Assembly (NCBI GenBank): GCA_029783825.1
Contig: JAREIK010012111.1
Location: 1 to 64,000 of the forward strand
Length of the DNA: 64,000 nucleotides
Direction: 5' to 3'
Origin: Sapria himalayana
Taxonomy: Eukaryota > Streptophyta > Magnoliopsida > Malpighiales > Rafflesiaceae
Positions 11,640-24,992 of the stretch are shown here, piece after piece. The stretch's first letter is position 1. Each line of letters opens with the position of its first letter. The notes under the pieces are model-generated. The model did no database searches, had not been told where the DNA came from, and saw only the letters and a program-made list of their open reading frames with translations. Both the position numbers and the translations under genes were made by a program.

Positions 11640-14600
11640 TTTATGCCAATTTTTTTACTTTTATAATAAATTGTACATGAGAATAGTAGAAACTATTTGT
11701 GTTATATACATCAAAAAAAAAATTCTCAGTATGTGCAGTGGAGGGGTCATTATGATCTCTGTCAAAAATTACATGTCTTGAGACTTTTGACACTTTTTGA
11801 AACAACTTTATTATATATGCATTAACTACAAAAATTATTATCTTAAATATCATTTCTTATATCAATATTATTAACATAGAAAATAAAATAATAATTTGAA
11901 ATAGAAAATTCTAGAGCAATAATATAATAAATTAGACAATAAAATGAGATACGAGATGATGATACTTGGTCTTGGGGATGATGACAAATGAAAGAAAATT
12001 TTCATTTTATAAAAACAAAAATTAGTAATCCCTAAGGGATTTTCAATGTATGCAAGGTGACACTTCACCTACCAAAAGTCGCATATAATTTTACTTTAAA
12101 CTCTCAAGTCTCAAATTTTATCTTTATATGCGTAACAATAGATATTTTTTTAAAAAAATTGCGTAATGTGAGTTGAAACTTTAATGTATTGAATTGAATT
12201 TTTCTCAAGTTTCAATTTTTCAACATGAACTAGATTTTTATTGAGTTTGGTTTGGGTTATTCGGGTTGACCGACATGAGTTGCAACCCTACTTTTGGGAC
12301 CAAATATTATAAATACTTTTTTGAACTATGGCTCCATTAATTTGAGCTACCAATAAATTTAAAATTTCTCTACTACATTGAGTTTGTGGCAAGTAGCCTT
12401 AGGAATGATATTGTGTAGGTTTGATAGAAAAAGATGGAGACTATATTTGAAGAAGTTAACACTTTCGAAAAGATTCATTAGGACTAGGAAAATTATCAAG
12501 TACTTGGAAGGTGAATCACAATGTTGGAAGGTGAAAGGTCACCTTGTATTTCATGATCCTGCCAACTCATCAGATCAATTTTTCCACAGTGCAACTTATT
12601 TTTAGTGGCGGTGATATTATCATGGAGACACAGTAATGCATAGCTCAGAAAATTTAAATGGCTAGGTCATTAATTCTTTTTCACAGCAACCAAGCATTAT
12701 GATTTTATATTTAATATGACTCACTAGTTCCGTGTCAAAGCTATGATTTTTTTACAAAGCTACATTTTTTTGAGCTACAAAAAATTATAAAGTCACTACT
12801 ACTCATGCCAAAGCCATAAAAATTATTCAAAATCATAATTTTTGGGATACAAATATTTCTAAGGACATAACTCTTATCCTCAAAGAAAGGAATAGTTATG
12901 ACTTGTATGCTCAAGCTAATTCTAAATGTCATGAAATTCTTGCATCACTACAACAACAAGATATATAAAATAAATAAACACAAATATTGTGGCCACTCTC
13001 AACACTATGAACAATTTAGAGATACGAAGGAAAATATTGTAGCATGTTATTTCCCAATGTCATGGCCACGACCAACACATGAAAGATATTCTCAGCACCA
13101 TAAATATTTTTCAAAACTATAATCATATATAACTCAAGATATACCATTTTCAATGTTGTAGCCTCTACACGTGGCCACGACTATATAACAAAATGAGAAT
13201 TCATCATCACTTTGTGGCACTACCAATTCCTATCACCATGGCTCTTTATGGATGGCGAGTGGAAAAAGGTACGAAGTGATGACCATTTAACATTGTCATG
13301 ACTTTGTATAAAAGAGACATTAGGCCCAAATATTGGTCATTCAAAATACCACTACTTTTTGTTATAGAAAATCAATACATAGACTAGAGTCATGACTAAT
13401 CTCTAGAGTTGTGACTTTAAGGTAAAAAACTAAATGTCAAAATTATAATTTTTTTCTAAAAGTCATGACTTCTTACTTAAAGTAATGCAAGGTTGCCTAA
13501 ATATAAAAGTGGAGGATAGAAAAATTTCAAAGGATCTTTCATTTTTTGTTTTTTTTCCTTGATGAGACAAGCAAACTGATGGAAACTAACAAACCTTGGA
13601 GTAGTTTTTTCCATATTTCCTAAGGGTTACACAAGCAAGTAATAAATATAAGATTAATGCTAATCCTTAGGGGTGGGGCATGACTCTCATACTCTCATTT
13701 TCTAGGATGAATTCATAAATTTTACCAAATTAGCATGTATATAGGGTTTGTGTAAATTGAGATATATGATGTGGTTTTATTTTATTTATTAATAAATGAA
13801 TATGGTTCATTTATTTTATATTATGAATATTAATGGTTGGTGATTAAATGGAACTTGAAAAAGATTTCAACTTTTGATAGATTTATGTGAGATTGTCATG
13901 GTGAATGATGATAACAGGTAAATTATTTGGCTAACTCATACATATTATAGGAAGAAAGTAATATCCCTTTTGACTATGAAACATGAAATAAACATATATG
14001 TTGAACCCTAATTCTTGGATATGTTATTCATCTTGAATATGGTACTTACAAATTTGAAAGTACGAATGTTTTTATATGTCAATTTAATGTACACATCTTA
14101 AAAGAATTGGTTCTCAATTGAGATGAATATTATATATAAATATTTTCACATGGTATTTATGTTTAGTATGAGTGTCACATCATCACTGAGAATGACGGTG
14201 GTAGAAAATCTTTAGAACATGTGTGAGTATATTTTGATTCACCAAGTGGTTAATAATCTTATTGAAGAACATTTACTGGTATGGTTCCCATGGTGAGGGA
14301 AGTATATATTAATTATGTGAGTTTGACACTTTTGAAGCTAAAAGTAGAAATACTTATAAACCATGTCAATCTTTGGTTTTTATAATGTTTAAAGTCAGAG
14401 AATAAGAGTGTGCATATAAAGCAATAAATAAGGAGAGTTGATAAAGTTACTTAAAAGATATGAGATTGTAAAAAACTTTTGAACATATATGATTTGTTAT
14501 CTCAGTGTTTATGTACTAAAGGGAAAACTATGAAAGGATTATCTTTGGGATCAACTCAATGGTAATAACCAACTTGTATGTTCTTAGGACAATGAGTCAT

Positions 14601-14915
14601 TGCATAATACCTTAACAATTATTATGTGTCCAAAATAATATTAGTCAAACGACTTAAATATTATTATATAGTTGAAGTGAATAAACTAGGGACTTATGAT
14701 TGTCTAATAATCAAAATATTTTTTTACTAAAAATAATTTGTCTCATTATTGAATAACCAAATTACCAATATAATCTTTGTGGGATTGATACTTGAATGAT
14801 AGTTTATTTTATTACTTATATAACAATTGCTCTTACATATCTTAGTTAATGAGGTACACTCTTTAATAAGCTTTTGGGTCACCCTAATTGTTAAAATTAG
14901 TTACTATAATTGTCA
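11640..14915 (+). repeat. Athila-type LTR-like segment U2
   Basis: Inverted counterpart of U1. It ends near 14880-14915 with the reverse complement of 'caattagggtgacccaaaa' and carries several GTCATGAC words (13288, 13391, 13461). On this orientation the parent element would read rightward. No coding region is visible, and no internal region follows. Instead 14916-17025 matches the left-arm flank 1545-4950. Confidence 0.5.
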
Positions 14916-17020
14916 CAACATATATGTTTTTTGAAAATCTACCTTAAAAGAAAGCCCAATATTCTTCAAAAATCAGAATCCACTTTAATAATGAAATGCA
15001 TCAACATTCTGAAAAAATTAGTATTATAATTATCATCTATTAATCAGAACAAAGTAGAAAAAGAACTTTCTGAATTTTAACTTCCAAATTTACCAAATTC
15101 ATAATACTATTTTATCATAAATATTATAAATGATACTATAAGAGAAAATTTAATCTTTATTGAAGTTGTGTCTACTATACTTATGAATAATATATGTGTA
15201 AATATAAAGAATATCTTTTATTTTGCTCTCAATAAACTATTACTTTGATTGTCTCTAGAGGATGATTGGACAAACTTGGTTCTTTTGTGAGTCAAAATAA
15301 GAATAGGGCAAAAGCATTAGGTAAGAGGAAAGTGAAGTGCGATCATTATGGAAAATAAAGACATAAAAAAGTGAATATTGATATTATAAAGGACGGGTAT
15401 AGGAATATATCAAAGAATAGAATATGAATTATCAAATTTGGGGGCTTTGTGACAAGTACTCCATAGGATAGTGAACTTTTGTACAGTAAGGTAATTATTA
15501 CTGAAAGTAAAAAAATGATTTGCTAAAGGTGTCAACTATCCATGCCAGGTCAGCATGTTCTAAATTGATTTCTCATGACATACCATGCGAGATAGGCTTG
15601 CCTTCCTTGACTAGACATGCTATGTTATGTTGATTCGAGTGGGTCATGTCATGTTAAGCTTAAACTATATATTAGTTTTTTATTTTTTTTAATGATGTCT
15701 GGCCAATAGGACAATGATAGTCTAATTTAATGTCGATCGGATTCCAAATGCAACTATAGTTAAACAACAAAAATAAAATCATACAATTCTTAGGATTTAT
15801 ATCCATACACAAAAAATAATTGGTTTCAAGGATTAATTCAAGTATAATTTTTAAATAATAACTTTCAAAATATTATATTCTTGTAATAAATATCCAATCA
15901 AACCTAATTACTTATCAAATAATGTTCATTTGAATTGATTGAAAAAAAAAATTAAGAATAATTAGTTTAAATTGGTTGAAACTCTTTATTTTACAATTCT
16001 AGATTCAATCTCAAAAAATAGAAACATTATTTCTTAAATCTTCCATGCATCATGAAGATTAGTACACTTTACCTAAATTTAAGTTCCCCAATGATATGAT
16101 GGTAGGATGAATATGACATTAAAGGAGACATAAATAAAGAGAAATAAATAATAGACTATATCAGAAAAAATATATATATCTATTTTAAAATCACATACAA
16201 AATCTATGCCTTTCTTTTGTTTTTTTTTAAATTACATACAAAATCTTTGCCTTTCTTTTGTTTTTGGGTTTTGCATGTTTTTCCTTTATGCCATACATAT
16301 TTTTAGATCTCAAAATCTCATGAAAAATACAAACCTGAAAATTATTATTATGTAACATGAGAAATTAAATAATTCATCAATCTTCATGACGATATGCTCA
16401 TCACTTAATGGTATCACTTTTTGACTTATATTCCCACACAAATATTCTCCATACAAGAAATATAGTTATTTCATAGCTTCTTCTTGTTTTCGTTATCTTA
16501 TCTCTAGTTTTTGCCTTTTAGGCTTTGAGGAACTTTATAAATCTCCATAAGATTTATTATGTAACTTGTAAACTTTCACTTTTCTTCATTCTTTCAATTG
16601 TCATGTGTTCCTCAGTTGTCTTGGATAAATTTATGATATTTATCACACAAAAAAACATACTAAAAACATAACAAAAGTATCAATATTAAAATTTAGGATT
16701 CATAGCCTATCAATTGTAGCAATTGCATGTTATTAATATTCAACTCAAATTTGAAATACCATAAAAATCATAAAACAAATACACACATTTTACGTACCAT
16801 TTAGAACCATCTCCTTTATATATATTTTTTTATTTAATGAAACTCGAATTACAATAATTTTCACAATAACGATTCAATTTCATCAAAAAAAAGTATGTGG
16901 ATGAATACATTTGGACAATAAAACATGTGCTTATACACATTTCCAAATTGCTCTTCGTGCTTTGAAGTAAAATTAATCGAAAAAAATAATCATTTCAACA
17001 AAATTAAAATTTCAACATCT

Positions 17021-17025
17021 CTATC
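17021..17025 (+). other. Target-site duplication CTATC, left
   Basis: CTATC immediately precedes the 5' LTR and recurs at 24021-24025 immediately after the 3' LTR. The uninterrupted site is preserved in the left arm near 1537-1560. Confidence 0.9.
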
Positions 17026-18639
17026 TGTGAAATACCAAAAAAAATGAAGAAATAAATAAAATGATTTATTTCTGGAAAAAAAAAGGGATAAAATAGTAAT
17101 TTTGTAATAAAAAAATTTACGGAAAATTTTAGAACCCTGATGATAAAATGGATTTTGTTATTAAATTTATCTTGAAAATATAGCTACGGTGACAAATTTC
17201 ATCAAATTCTGAGGAAATCAGTATTTTGTTATTTTTTTAATTTATTTAAATAATTATTAGAATAAATAAATAAATACATTAAAAAAACTAAAATGGAAAA
17301 GACCGCACAATTACGTCAGCCCATGGCTGCGCATGCATGGTCCAGGCTTTTGAAAAAAAAAATTATCATAATAAGAATTGTTAATAAAATAAAATAAAAT
17401 AAAATAAAATAAACTGATGTAAATCCAAAAAACAAGATGACGCCTGACGAAGAATAAAATTAAACTTGATTTTTTTTATTATAATGGATTATTCTAGAGT
17501 CGGAATAGAATAATCAAAGAACTAAAATTACTCTATGCAACTAGATCTTCAGTTTTACATCACATTTATAAAGTTTCCGTTAAATTTTCTAGAAGGTTGT
17601 GGTTTTCTTTTATCAAAATTTCTTTCTATATAAAGGTCAAAAATGATTATGTTTTATATTTCAATTTAAATTGTTATAAATGTCATTGGAAATTATTAAT
17701 TAGTGAAAAGTTATCGTGTTTCATTTAATAAAATTAAGTGCATGTAAATTGGGTTTTGATTGTTATAGTTATGTCTGAAATGTTGTTAAATTGTAAATGA
17801 CATAATTGTATTTCATATGCACGGAAATATTCCATATACATGGGTGGCTGCATGATACACACACATGCGCACGCACGCACACGCACGCACGCACACGCAT
17901 TTAAAGGTATATGGATTGTATTTGGCGAACTCGAATTGGGAGAACGTCTAGACTAAGTTGCACGATATTTTTTGGAGCATGGCTATTATAAATTTGCAAA
18001 CTCAACTTGGAACAATGTTCAGGCTGAGTTACACGGTGGTTTTTGGAAAATATCAAAGGATAAAAATATTTTATCAGAGAAATGTCGAATATGTTTTTTT
18101 AGAGGGGATCCATATTTTTCGGAATAATTCCAAAAAAATAAATATTTTTTTAGATATATATACAAACATACATACATATATATATATATATCTATATATA
18201 TAATATGTCACACTTGGCTTCGGTATGTGTGAGGGAGTCAATGGGACTCAGGATTATGGGCATATAAATATTTCATTCATAATTACATTCATATAAACAT
18301 TATACTTGAATGGGCATTGATATATATGCATGACATTTTACGTGCACTTAGGTAGGAAGTAACTCTGTAGAAGTTTACCTCTACTGAGCTTTGCTCACTC
18401 CATTGTGGGACCCTTTTTTAGGTATAGGTCCAAGATAGATAATAGATCCATATGTGGGATCGCACATATGAAGGGAAGCCGGTTGTGGCTTAAATAATAT
18501 ATTTTGTGTTTTTTTATTCCGTTGAGCAAATAAAAAGAAATATATATATATATATAGTATATTTGAGAAAATTTTATTTTATTGCACATTGTATTATGTG
18601 ATGGAATGAATGGGACCCCATGGGGGATGGGGTGTCATA
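17026..18639 (+). repeat. 5' LTR of the Tekay-type element
   Basis: 1614 bp, TG...TA (terminal CA mutated). It contains (TAAAA)n at about 17386-17413, a (CA)-rich tract at 17857-17900 including 'cgcacgcacacgcacg', and (TA)n at 18176-18200. An ATG-initiated frame at 17958-18203 is LTR sequence and not a gene. Confidence 0.9.
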
Positions 18640-18642
18640 GCT

Positions 18643-18654
18643 TGGTATCAGAGG
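18643..18654 (+). other. Primer-binding site, initiator tRNA-Met type
   Basis: TGGTATCAGAGG follows the 5' LTR by three bases. It matches the canonical plant PBS TGGTATCAGAGC except for the last base. Confidence 0.85.
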
Positions 18655-18897
18655 ATAGGTTATACAATTACCTATAACTCAGAAATTTGTACAAGTTTCA
18701 AAAGGTGGTTGGAAAGTTTAGATATATAAATATCAAATACTCGGGGGAAAACAAAGAACACTAGGGTAAAGAAACATAATCTTAGCGGTTTAGAAAATGA
18801 AATGATATTTTCAAAATGAAAAATCTATTATTAGTTGAAACGTGCACTTTTAATATGGAATGACTGTGATTCTTATATTATATTATGACTTATGTAG

Positions 18898-19098
18898 ATG
18901 GCAAGTAGAGAACGAGGGCACCGGAGATGTCCACGAAATGAAGATCAACCCCTAGCCTTCTTTGATCCACATGCTCTCATAAAGGCTGTGGGTGTAGCCG
19001 TTGCGAGAGTTGCACAAACTAGTGCAGTCACATGTCAAGAAGGGAGTAACCTACGAAGGTTGACGACACATAATTTTCTGATATTTAGAAAGAAGTAA
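18898..19098 (+). pseudogene. Truncated gag start of the Tekay-type element
   Basis: A 66-codon frame from ATG 18898, rich in Arg near the start (MASRERGHRRCPRNEDQP), stops at 19096. A Tekay-type Gag is normally several hundred residues with capsid and zinc-knuckle regions. These are absent because the sequence passes directly into the end of protease by 19150. The frame is interpreted as the remnant of gag by position only. Confidence 0.5.
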
Positions 19099-19149
19099 CC
19101 CAACGACAGTACATAATTGGATACGACAAATTGATAAAAACTTAGATGA

Positions 19150-19305
19150 GATATTGTATGTGACTTTTCCTTTGGGGGCTAACATGAAAAGTAGTCAGAT
19201 ATGTCAAGATTGTGAGTTAGAAATCTCAGAGATTTTACTCATGGCAGACCTTAGAGTCATGGACATGTCAGATTTTAATATAAAATTTGGCATGGACTGG
19301 TTATA
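19150..19305 (+). pseudogene. C-terminal protease remnant
   Basis: The translation gives YVTFPLGANMKSSQICQDCE, then VMDMSDFNIKFGMDWL at about 19256-19305. The latter is the conserved end of chromoviral aspartic protease (family form D.SDFDVILGMDWL). The catalytic DTG region upstream is deleted together with most of gag. Confidence 0.75.
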
Positions 19306-19314
19306 GCACATCGA

Positions 19315-20634
19315 GTGAATATTGATTGTGATCATAGAAGAATTATTATCCACACACCAGATGATATATGTGTTATATTTCAAGGCGATGAGCTTGATGC
19401 TTTACCCCAGACTATATGTGATTCTAAATGTCATGGACAACTTATGGGTTGGCTGGCATGTCTCACCCTAGAAGAAGAGAGGACATTGAATATGGATCTT
19501 CCTCGGATAGTTTGTGAATACGATGATATTTTTCCTGATGAATTACCATGATTACCCCCACACAGGAATATTGACTTTTATATTGAGTTACATCCTGGTA
19601 CATCACCCATTTCTATGACTCCACATAGGATGACACTAATTGAATTACAAGAACTCAAGGTCCAAATACAAAATTTGTTGGACAAGGGTTTCATTAGACC
19701 CAGCACTTCACCTTGGGGTGCTCTGCTTTTATTTGCAAAGAAAAAGGATAAAACCCTTCGACTATACATTGATTATCGATAGTTGAATAGGGTTGCGATA
19801 AAAATTGATATTCATTACCAATGATTGATGATTTATTTGACCAGTTAAAAGGGGCACATGTCTTTTCTAAAATAGATCTTCATATTGGATATCACCAGTT
19901 GTGAGTTAGGGAAGCTGACATTCCTAAGACAGCATTTTGAACATGATATGGGCATTTTTAGTTTATAGTAATTCCTTTCAGATTAATGAATACACCATTA
20001 GCATTCATGAATCTTATGCATAGAATATTTCAGCCATATTTAGATTATTTTGTTGTGATTTTTGTGGATGACATTTTGATCTATTCTCGATCTGAAGGAG
20101 AGCATGACGATCATTTTTGTGGTTGACAGGAGTAACATTCTTGGAACATGTAGTATCAGCTACTGGTGTCTTAGTGGACCTTGAAAAAGTCAGGGCAGTC
20201 ATGAGTTGGGAGAGACCAAAGTTAGTTTTTGAAATAAATAGTTTATTGGGATTGGATGAGTATTACAGAAAATTTATTGAGAATTTTTCTTGGTTAGCTG
20301 CTCCAATGACTAGATTGATCATGAAGGAAGTCAAGTATGAGTGGACTGATTCATGTGAAAAGGTATTCCAAAAATTAAAAAGGAGACTTATTTCAGCTCC
20401 TATTCTGATAGTTCCTGATAGGGGACAGAAATATATAGTATATTGTGACGCCTCGAAAGATGGATTGGGATGTGTTCTGATGCAATCTGGGAGAGTTGTA
20501 GCTTATGGTTCAAGGTATTTAAAGAATCATGAGAGGAATTACCCCACACATGATATAGAGTTGGCGGCTATAGTCTTTGCTTTAAAAATATGGCAACACT
20601 ATTTCTATGGTGAGCAATTTGAGTTAAGGCACTA
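19315..20634 (+). pseudogene. Reverse transcriptase-RNase H pseudogene
   Basis: In order: the linker ending EYDDIFPDELP (near 19518-19550), the RT entry region with [16 protein letters not shown] (19674-19720), the F(V)DD active-site region [14 protein letters not shown] near 20053-20090, the thumb/connection with [17 protein letters not shown], and RNase H from [18 protein letters not shown] (20429-20490) to the [21 protein letters not shown] motif. The frame 20117-20635 is open for 172 codons. Upstream parts contain stops at 19550, 19782 and others and at least two frameshifts. A block between YSRS and the next frame is missing. It encodes the polymerase that copies element RNA to DNA, but is inactive here. 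Confidence 0.85.
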
Positions 20635-20959
20635 GCTAGTATAGCTTTGTGGGAATGGGATATGCTTGAAACTGTAGGATGATTCAGCTTACAATATAGC
20701 AGTCAAAATTAGGGTGTTATCACAAGTTTAGGAGTTATACCTTCACTATTAAATGAGGTGATTGAGATGCAGAAACTAGATGCAGAAATATTATCTATAA
20801 AGAATCGAATAGAGACTGGTACATGCAGAAATATACCTTCACTATTAAATGAGCTATACCTTCACTATTTATATGGATGGTAGTCTTGGTTTAGGGGACG
20901 AATTGTGGTTCCCTAGATAATAGAATTGAGAGAAAAGATTCTTAGATAATTTCACTGTT

Positions 20960-22190
20960 TATATTTTACAGTACATCTAGGTGGCACAAAGATATATAAT
21001 GATCTTCGTCACCAGTATTATTAGAATGAGATGAAAAGACACATTGGGGATTTTGTTCGACTATGCCTCACGTGTCAGCAGATAAAGGCCGAGCATTAGA
21101 GGCAAGCAGAATTACTCCAGCCTTTAGAGGTAGAAGAGTGGAAATGGTAGCATATCACAATGGATTTTGTGACTCACTTGCCACAGACATCATGAAAACA
21201 TGATGTGGTGTGGGTAATTATGGACTGACTTATAAAGTCAACACATTTTCTGGCAATACGAATGACCTTTACATGAAAGTAATTGTGCATGCTATACATA
21301 TGAGAAATTATCCATATATATAGAGTGTCAGCATCTATTATATCAGACAGAGATCCCAGATTTATGGTTCATTTTTGCAAGAGTTTCCAGAAAGTAATGA
21401 GAACACAATTGATAATGAGCACTGCTTTTCATCCACAAATAAATGGTCGGTCAGAAGGAACCATACAAGTTTTGGAAGATATGCTGTGAGCATGTTGTCT
21501 AGATTTCAAGGGTAGCTGGGAAGAATATCTGCCTTTGGTCGAGTTTGCCTATAACAATAGTTATCAGGCAAGTATCCAAATGATACCATATGAAATATTG
21601 TATGGAAGGCCATGTCGATCTCTAGTTTGTTGGGCTGCTGTAGGAGATAGATCCATCACGGGTCCAAATGTGATTAAGATACATCAGAGAAAGTAGATTT
21701 GATACGACGATGCCTTTTTATAGTTCAAAGTCGACAAAAAAGTTATGCTAATAGATGAAGATGACCTTTAGAATTTGAGGTGGGAAATCATGTTTTTATG
21801 AAAGTGATGCCAAAAAGGAGAGTAATCAGATTTGACAAGCATGGAAAGTTATGACCAAGATACATTGGGCCTTTCGAAATACTCGAGAAGGTGGGTTTGG
21901 TTGCTTATCGATTGTCATTACTGCCACATTTATCTGGTGTCCACGAGATATTTCACGTTACTATGCTTAGGAAATATATTTTTGATCCAACTCATGCAAT
22001 AGATTGGGGCGAACTCGTTATTGATATAGATGAAACATTTAAAGAAATGTCATTGCATATCATTGATAGTCGAGATCAAGTTTTGTGACGCAAGACGGTG
22101 AGACTAGTAAAAGTGATATGGCAGCATCAAGGAATAGAAGAAATAACATGGGAACGTGAAGAAACGATGTGTCTTGCTTATCCTTTTTTA
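20960..22190 (+). pseudogene. Integrase pseudogene with chromodomain-like tail
   Basis: The zinc-binding N-terminal region ends with RLCLTCQQIKAEH (21059-21100). The catalytic core shows TMDFVTHLP (21160-21185), ISDRDPRF (21341-21366) and a FHPQINGRSEGTIQVLEDML segment (21429-21486). The GPY-type region PRYIGPFEILEKVG (21858-21900) leads into the frame 21891-22088. Downstream, LVKVIWQHQGIEEITWE (22108-22160) is the truncated chromodomain-like tail of Tekay-type integrases, thought to guide insertion into heterochromatin. Multiple stops interrupt every domain. Confidence 0.85.
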
Positions 22191-22298
22191 TTTAAAAATG
22201 AAGGTATGTGTTTTAGTAATTTAATAATTATTTAACTTCAGGATATGTTTATAATTGTAAAGTTATATATGTGAGAATTTTAGGATGCAATTCTTTTA

Positions 22299-22309
22299 GG
22301 AGGAGAAAA
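22299..22309 (+). other. Polypurine tract
   Basis: GGAGGAGAAAA abuts the start of the 3' LTR at 22310, as expected for the plus-strand primer. Confidence 0.8.
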
Positions 22310-23571
22310 TGTGAAATCTTGAAAAGAAAAAGAAATAAATAACATGATTTGTTTCTAGAAAAAAAAAGTAAAATAGTAATTTTGTAATAAAAAAAATTAA
22401 CTGAAAAATTTAAAACCATGATGATAAAACAAATTTGTTATTGAATTCATCTTGGAAAATATAGCTACGGTGATAAATTTCATCAAATTCTGAGGAAGTT
22501 CGAATTTTGTTATTTTTTTTAATTTATTTAAATAATTATTAGAATAAATAAATAAATAAATACATTAAAAAAATGAAAATGGAAAAGACCACACCACGAT
22601 GTCAGCCTGTGGTAGTGCATGTGCTGTCTAGGTGTCTCAATAAAAAAATTTATTATAGTAAGAATTTTTAAAAAAATAAAATAAAATAAAATAAAATAAA
22701 TTGACGTAAATCCAAAAAATAGGATGACGCCTGGGCCTAACAAGAAAGAAAATTAAACTTCGGGAGAGAGAGAGTCACTGTGCAGAGGAAAAAAAATATA
22801 TAAACTTGATTTTATTTTGATCATAAAAAATTATCCTAGAGTCGAAATAGAATAGTCAAAGAACTGAAGTTGCTCTACGAGACGAGATCTTTAATTTGAT
22901 ATTAAATTTATAAAGTTTCATTAAATTTTTGGAAAGGTAGTGATTTTCGCCTATCAGAATTTCTTTCTATTTAAAGGTCATAAATGATCATGTTATATAT
23001 TTCAAATCAAATTGTTAGAAAATATTATTAGAAATGGTTAATTGATGAAAAGTTTCTGTGTTTCGTTTAGAACAATTTAGTACAGGTGAATTGGGTTTGG
23101 ATTGTTATAGATGTGTCTGAAACGTCGTTTAATCATAAATGACATAATTGTATTTCATATGCATAGGAACATTCCATATACATGGGTGAGTGCATGATAT
23201 ACATATATATATATATATGTATGTATGTATGTATGTATACATATAGGTATACAAATTTTATTTGGTGAACTCGAATTGGGACAATGTCCAGACTAAGTTG
23301 CACAATATTTTTTCTAGAGCATGGCTATTATAAATTTGCGAACTCAAATTGGGATAACGTCCAAGCTGAGTTATGTGGTGATTTTTGGAAAATATTCAAG
23401 GAAAAAAATATTTTGTAGGAGAAATATTGAATATGTTTTTCGGACGAGGTCCATATTTCTCGGAGTAAATCCGAGAAAATTATATTTTATTCGGAGAAAT
23501 GTCCAATATATTTTTCGGAGAAAGTCCATATTTTTTGGAATAATTCCAACAAAATAAATATTTCTATAGAA

Positions 23572-23620
<49 letters not shown>

Positions 23621-24020
23621 GTCACGCTTGGCTTCGGCATGTGTGTGGGAGTCGATTGGACTCAAAAGTATGGGCATATAAATATTTCATCCATATGGGC
23701 GTTGATATATATGCATGATATTTTACGTATACTTTTAGTAGAAAGTAACTCTATAAGAGTTTTCTCTACTGAGCTTTACTCATTTCGTTGTAGGATCCCT
23801 TTTCAGGTACAGGTCCAGGGCATATGATAGATCCATATGTGGGATCAGACATATAAAGGAAAGCTGATTATGGCTTAAATAATATGTTTTGTATTTTTTT
23901 ATTCTACTGAGCAAATAAAAAGAAAAAAAAATGAATGATACATTTGAGAAGATTTTATTTTATTGCATATTGTATAGTGTGATGAAATGAATGAGAGCCC
24001 CTAGGGGACGGGGTGTCACA
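22310..24020 (+). repeat. 3' LTR of the Tekay-type element
   Basis: 1711 bp, TG...CA. Relative to the 5' LTR it carries one extra copy of a roughly 65-bp unit ('tcggagaaa.gtccatatt') within 23398-23535, and (TATG/TA)n at 23200-23245 where the 5' copy has CA repeats. It also has a long (TA)n at 23578-23616. ATG frames in it (such as 23321-23557) are LTR sequence. Confidence 0.9.
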
Positions 24021-24025
24021 CTATC
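24021..24025 (+). other. Target-site duplication CTATC, right
   Basis: Matches 17021-17025. The host sequence 'ttattttgaaaaactaaagac' resumes directly after it, exactly as in the left arm read on the other strand. Confidence 0.9.
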
Positions 24026-24239
24026 TTATTTTGAAAAACTAAAGACAATGTCAACTTCAATTAGTCTTCACTATTAATCATTTAGAAAAAGATAATATTT
24101 AAGGTATCATATAGGTTGTATTAGTCTAAATTGATGAATATTTTTTCCTTTTCAATTTTGTATTTTGAACAAACAATAAATCATAAAACATACACAAACT
24201 CTATAATTTTATATAAGTATAATATTTTAGAAAATGTTG

Positions 24240-24436
24240 CACATCATAATACATATATGTGTTATCATGTGATATATAGATATATATATGTGTGGGTGTG
24301 CATGTGTGTTTGAAATATTTTAACACCATATATATACATATATATGTATGTGTGTGTGTTTGCATATATAGCATGACATACAAACACATAAAACATGAAA
24401 ATGTTACACACACACACAAACACACACACATATAAT

Positions 24437-24476
<40 letters not shown>

Positions 24477-24992
24477 TACACACATAGTTATAACTATATA
24501 ACTATAGTATTATATATATAAATAATGTTGCATATATCTACATAAATATATAATATAGTGAGAGAGTGTGTGTGAGAGAGAGAATGTGTATGTGTGCCTT
24601 TATACAAACACAACTCTGTATACACACCCACACAATATGTCTATATTTAGAAATGTTTGGGCTTTATCTATTTCTAAAATTTAGAAAGAAGCAATTTAGA
24701 AACAGAATATTTTGATTTCTATTTAGGTTGCTATTTGAACATTGTGAGGAAATTAGAAATAGATTTGGGTGTTTCTTACTCCATTTTTTATTCTAGTGAC
24801 ACACACACACTTCTCTATGAACAAACACAAAGATATGGATACTCTAATATATATATATATAACACATCCACACACATACACACACATTTATATATATACA
24901 TATAAAGTATATTGTGTGTGTGTGTGTGTGTGTGTGTGTATACTAATACACAGTAATATACATTGTTGTATGTCTACATTTATTCATATATA

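Larger units (their letters stand above)
17026..24020 (+). mobile_element. Ty3/gypsy chromovirus (Tekay/Del-type) LTR retrotransposon, degenerate
   Basis: A 6995-bp element with LTRs 17026-18639 and 22310-24020, both beginning TGTGAAAT and ending TGTCA(C/T)A, flanked by CTATC. The tRNA-iMet-type primer site is at 18643-18654 and a purine-rich tract at 22299-22309. The internal region is only 3670 bp. It holds a gag start, the end of protease, reverse transcriptase, RNase H, and integrase with a chromodomain-like tail, all in the plus orientation and broken by many stops and frameshifts. Most of gag and the N-terminal protease are missing. The LTRs differ by substitutions, microsatellite turnover and a roughly 65-bp unit, so the insertion is old. 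It is not capable of autonomous transposition. Confidence 0.92.

Noticed and set aside
17958..18203. 81-codon frame, and its relative 23321-23557
   Set aside because: They lie within the two LTRs of the Tekay-type element at matching positions, and one is extended only by a duplicated LTR unit.
18640..18655. TTGGTATCAGAG as part of a tRNA gene
   Set aside because: No cloverleaf surrounds it; it is the retrotransposon primer-binding site next to the LTR.
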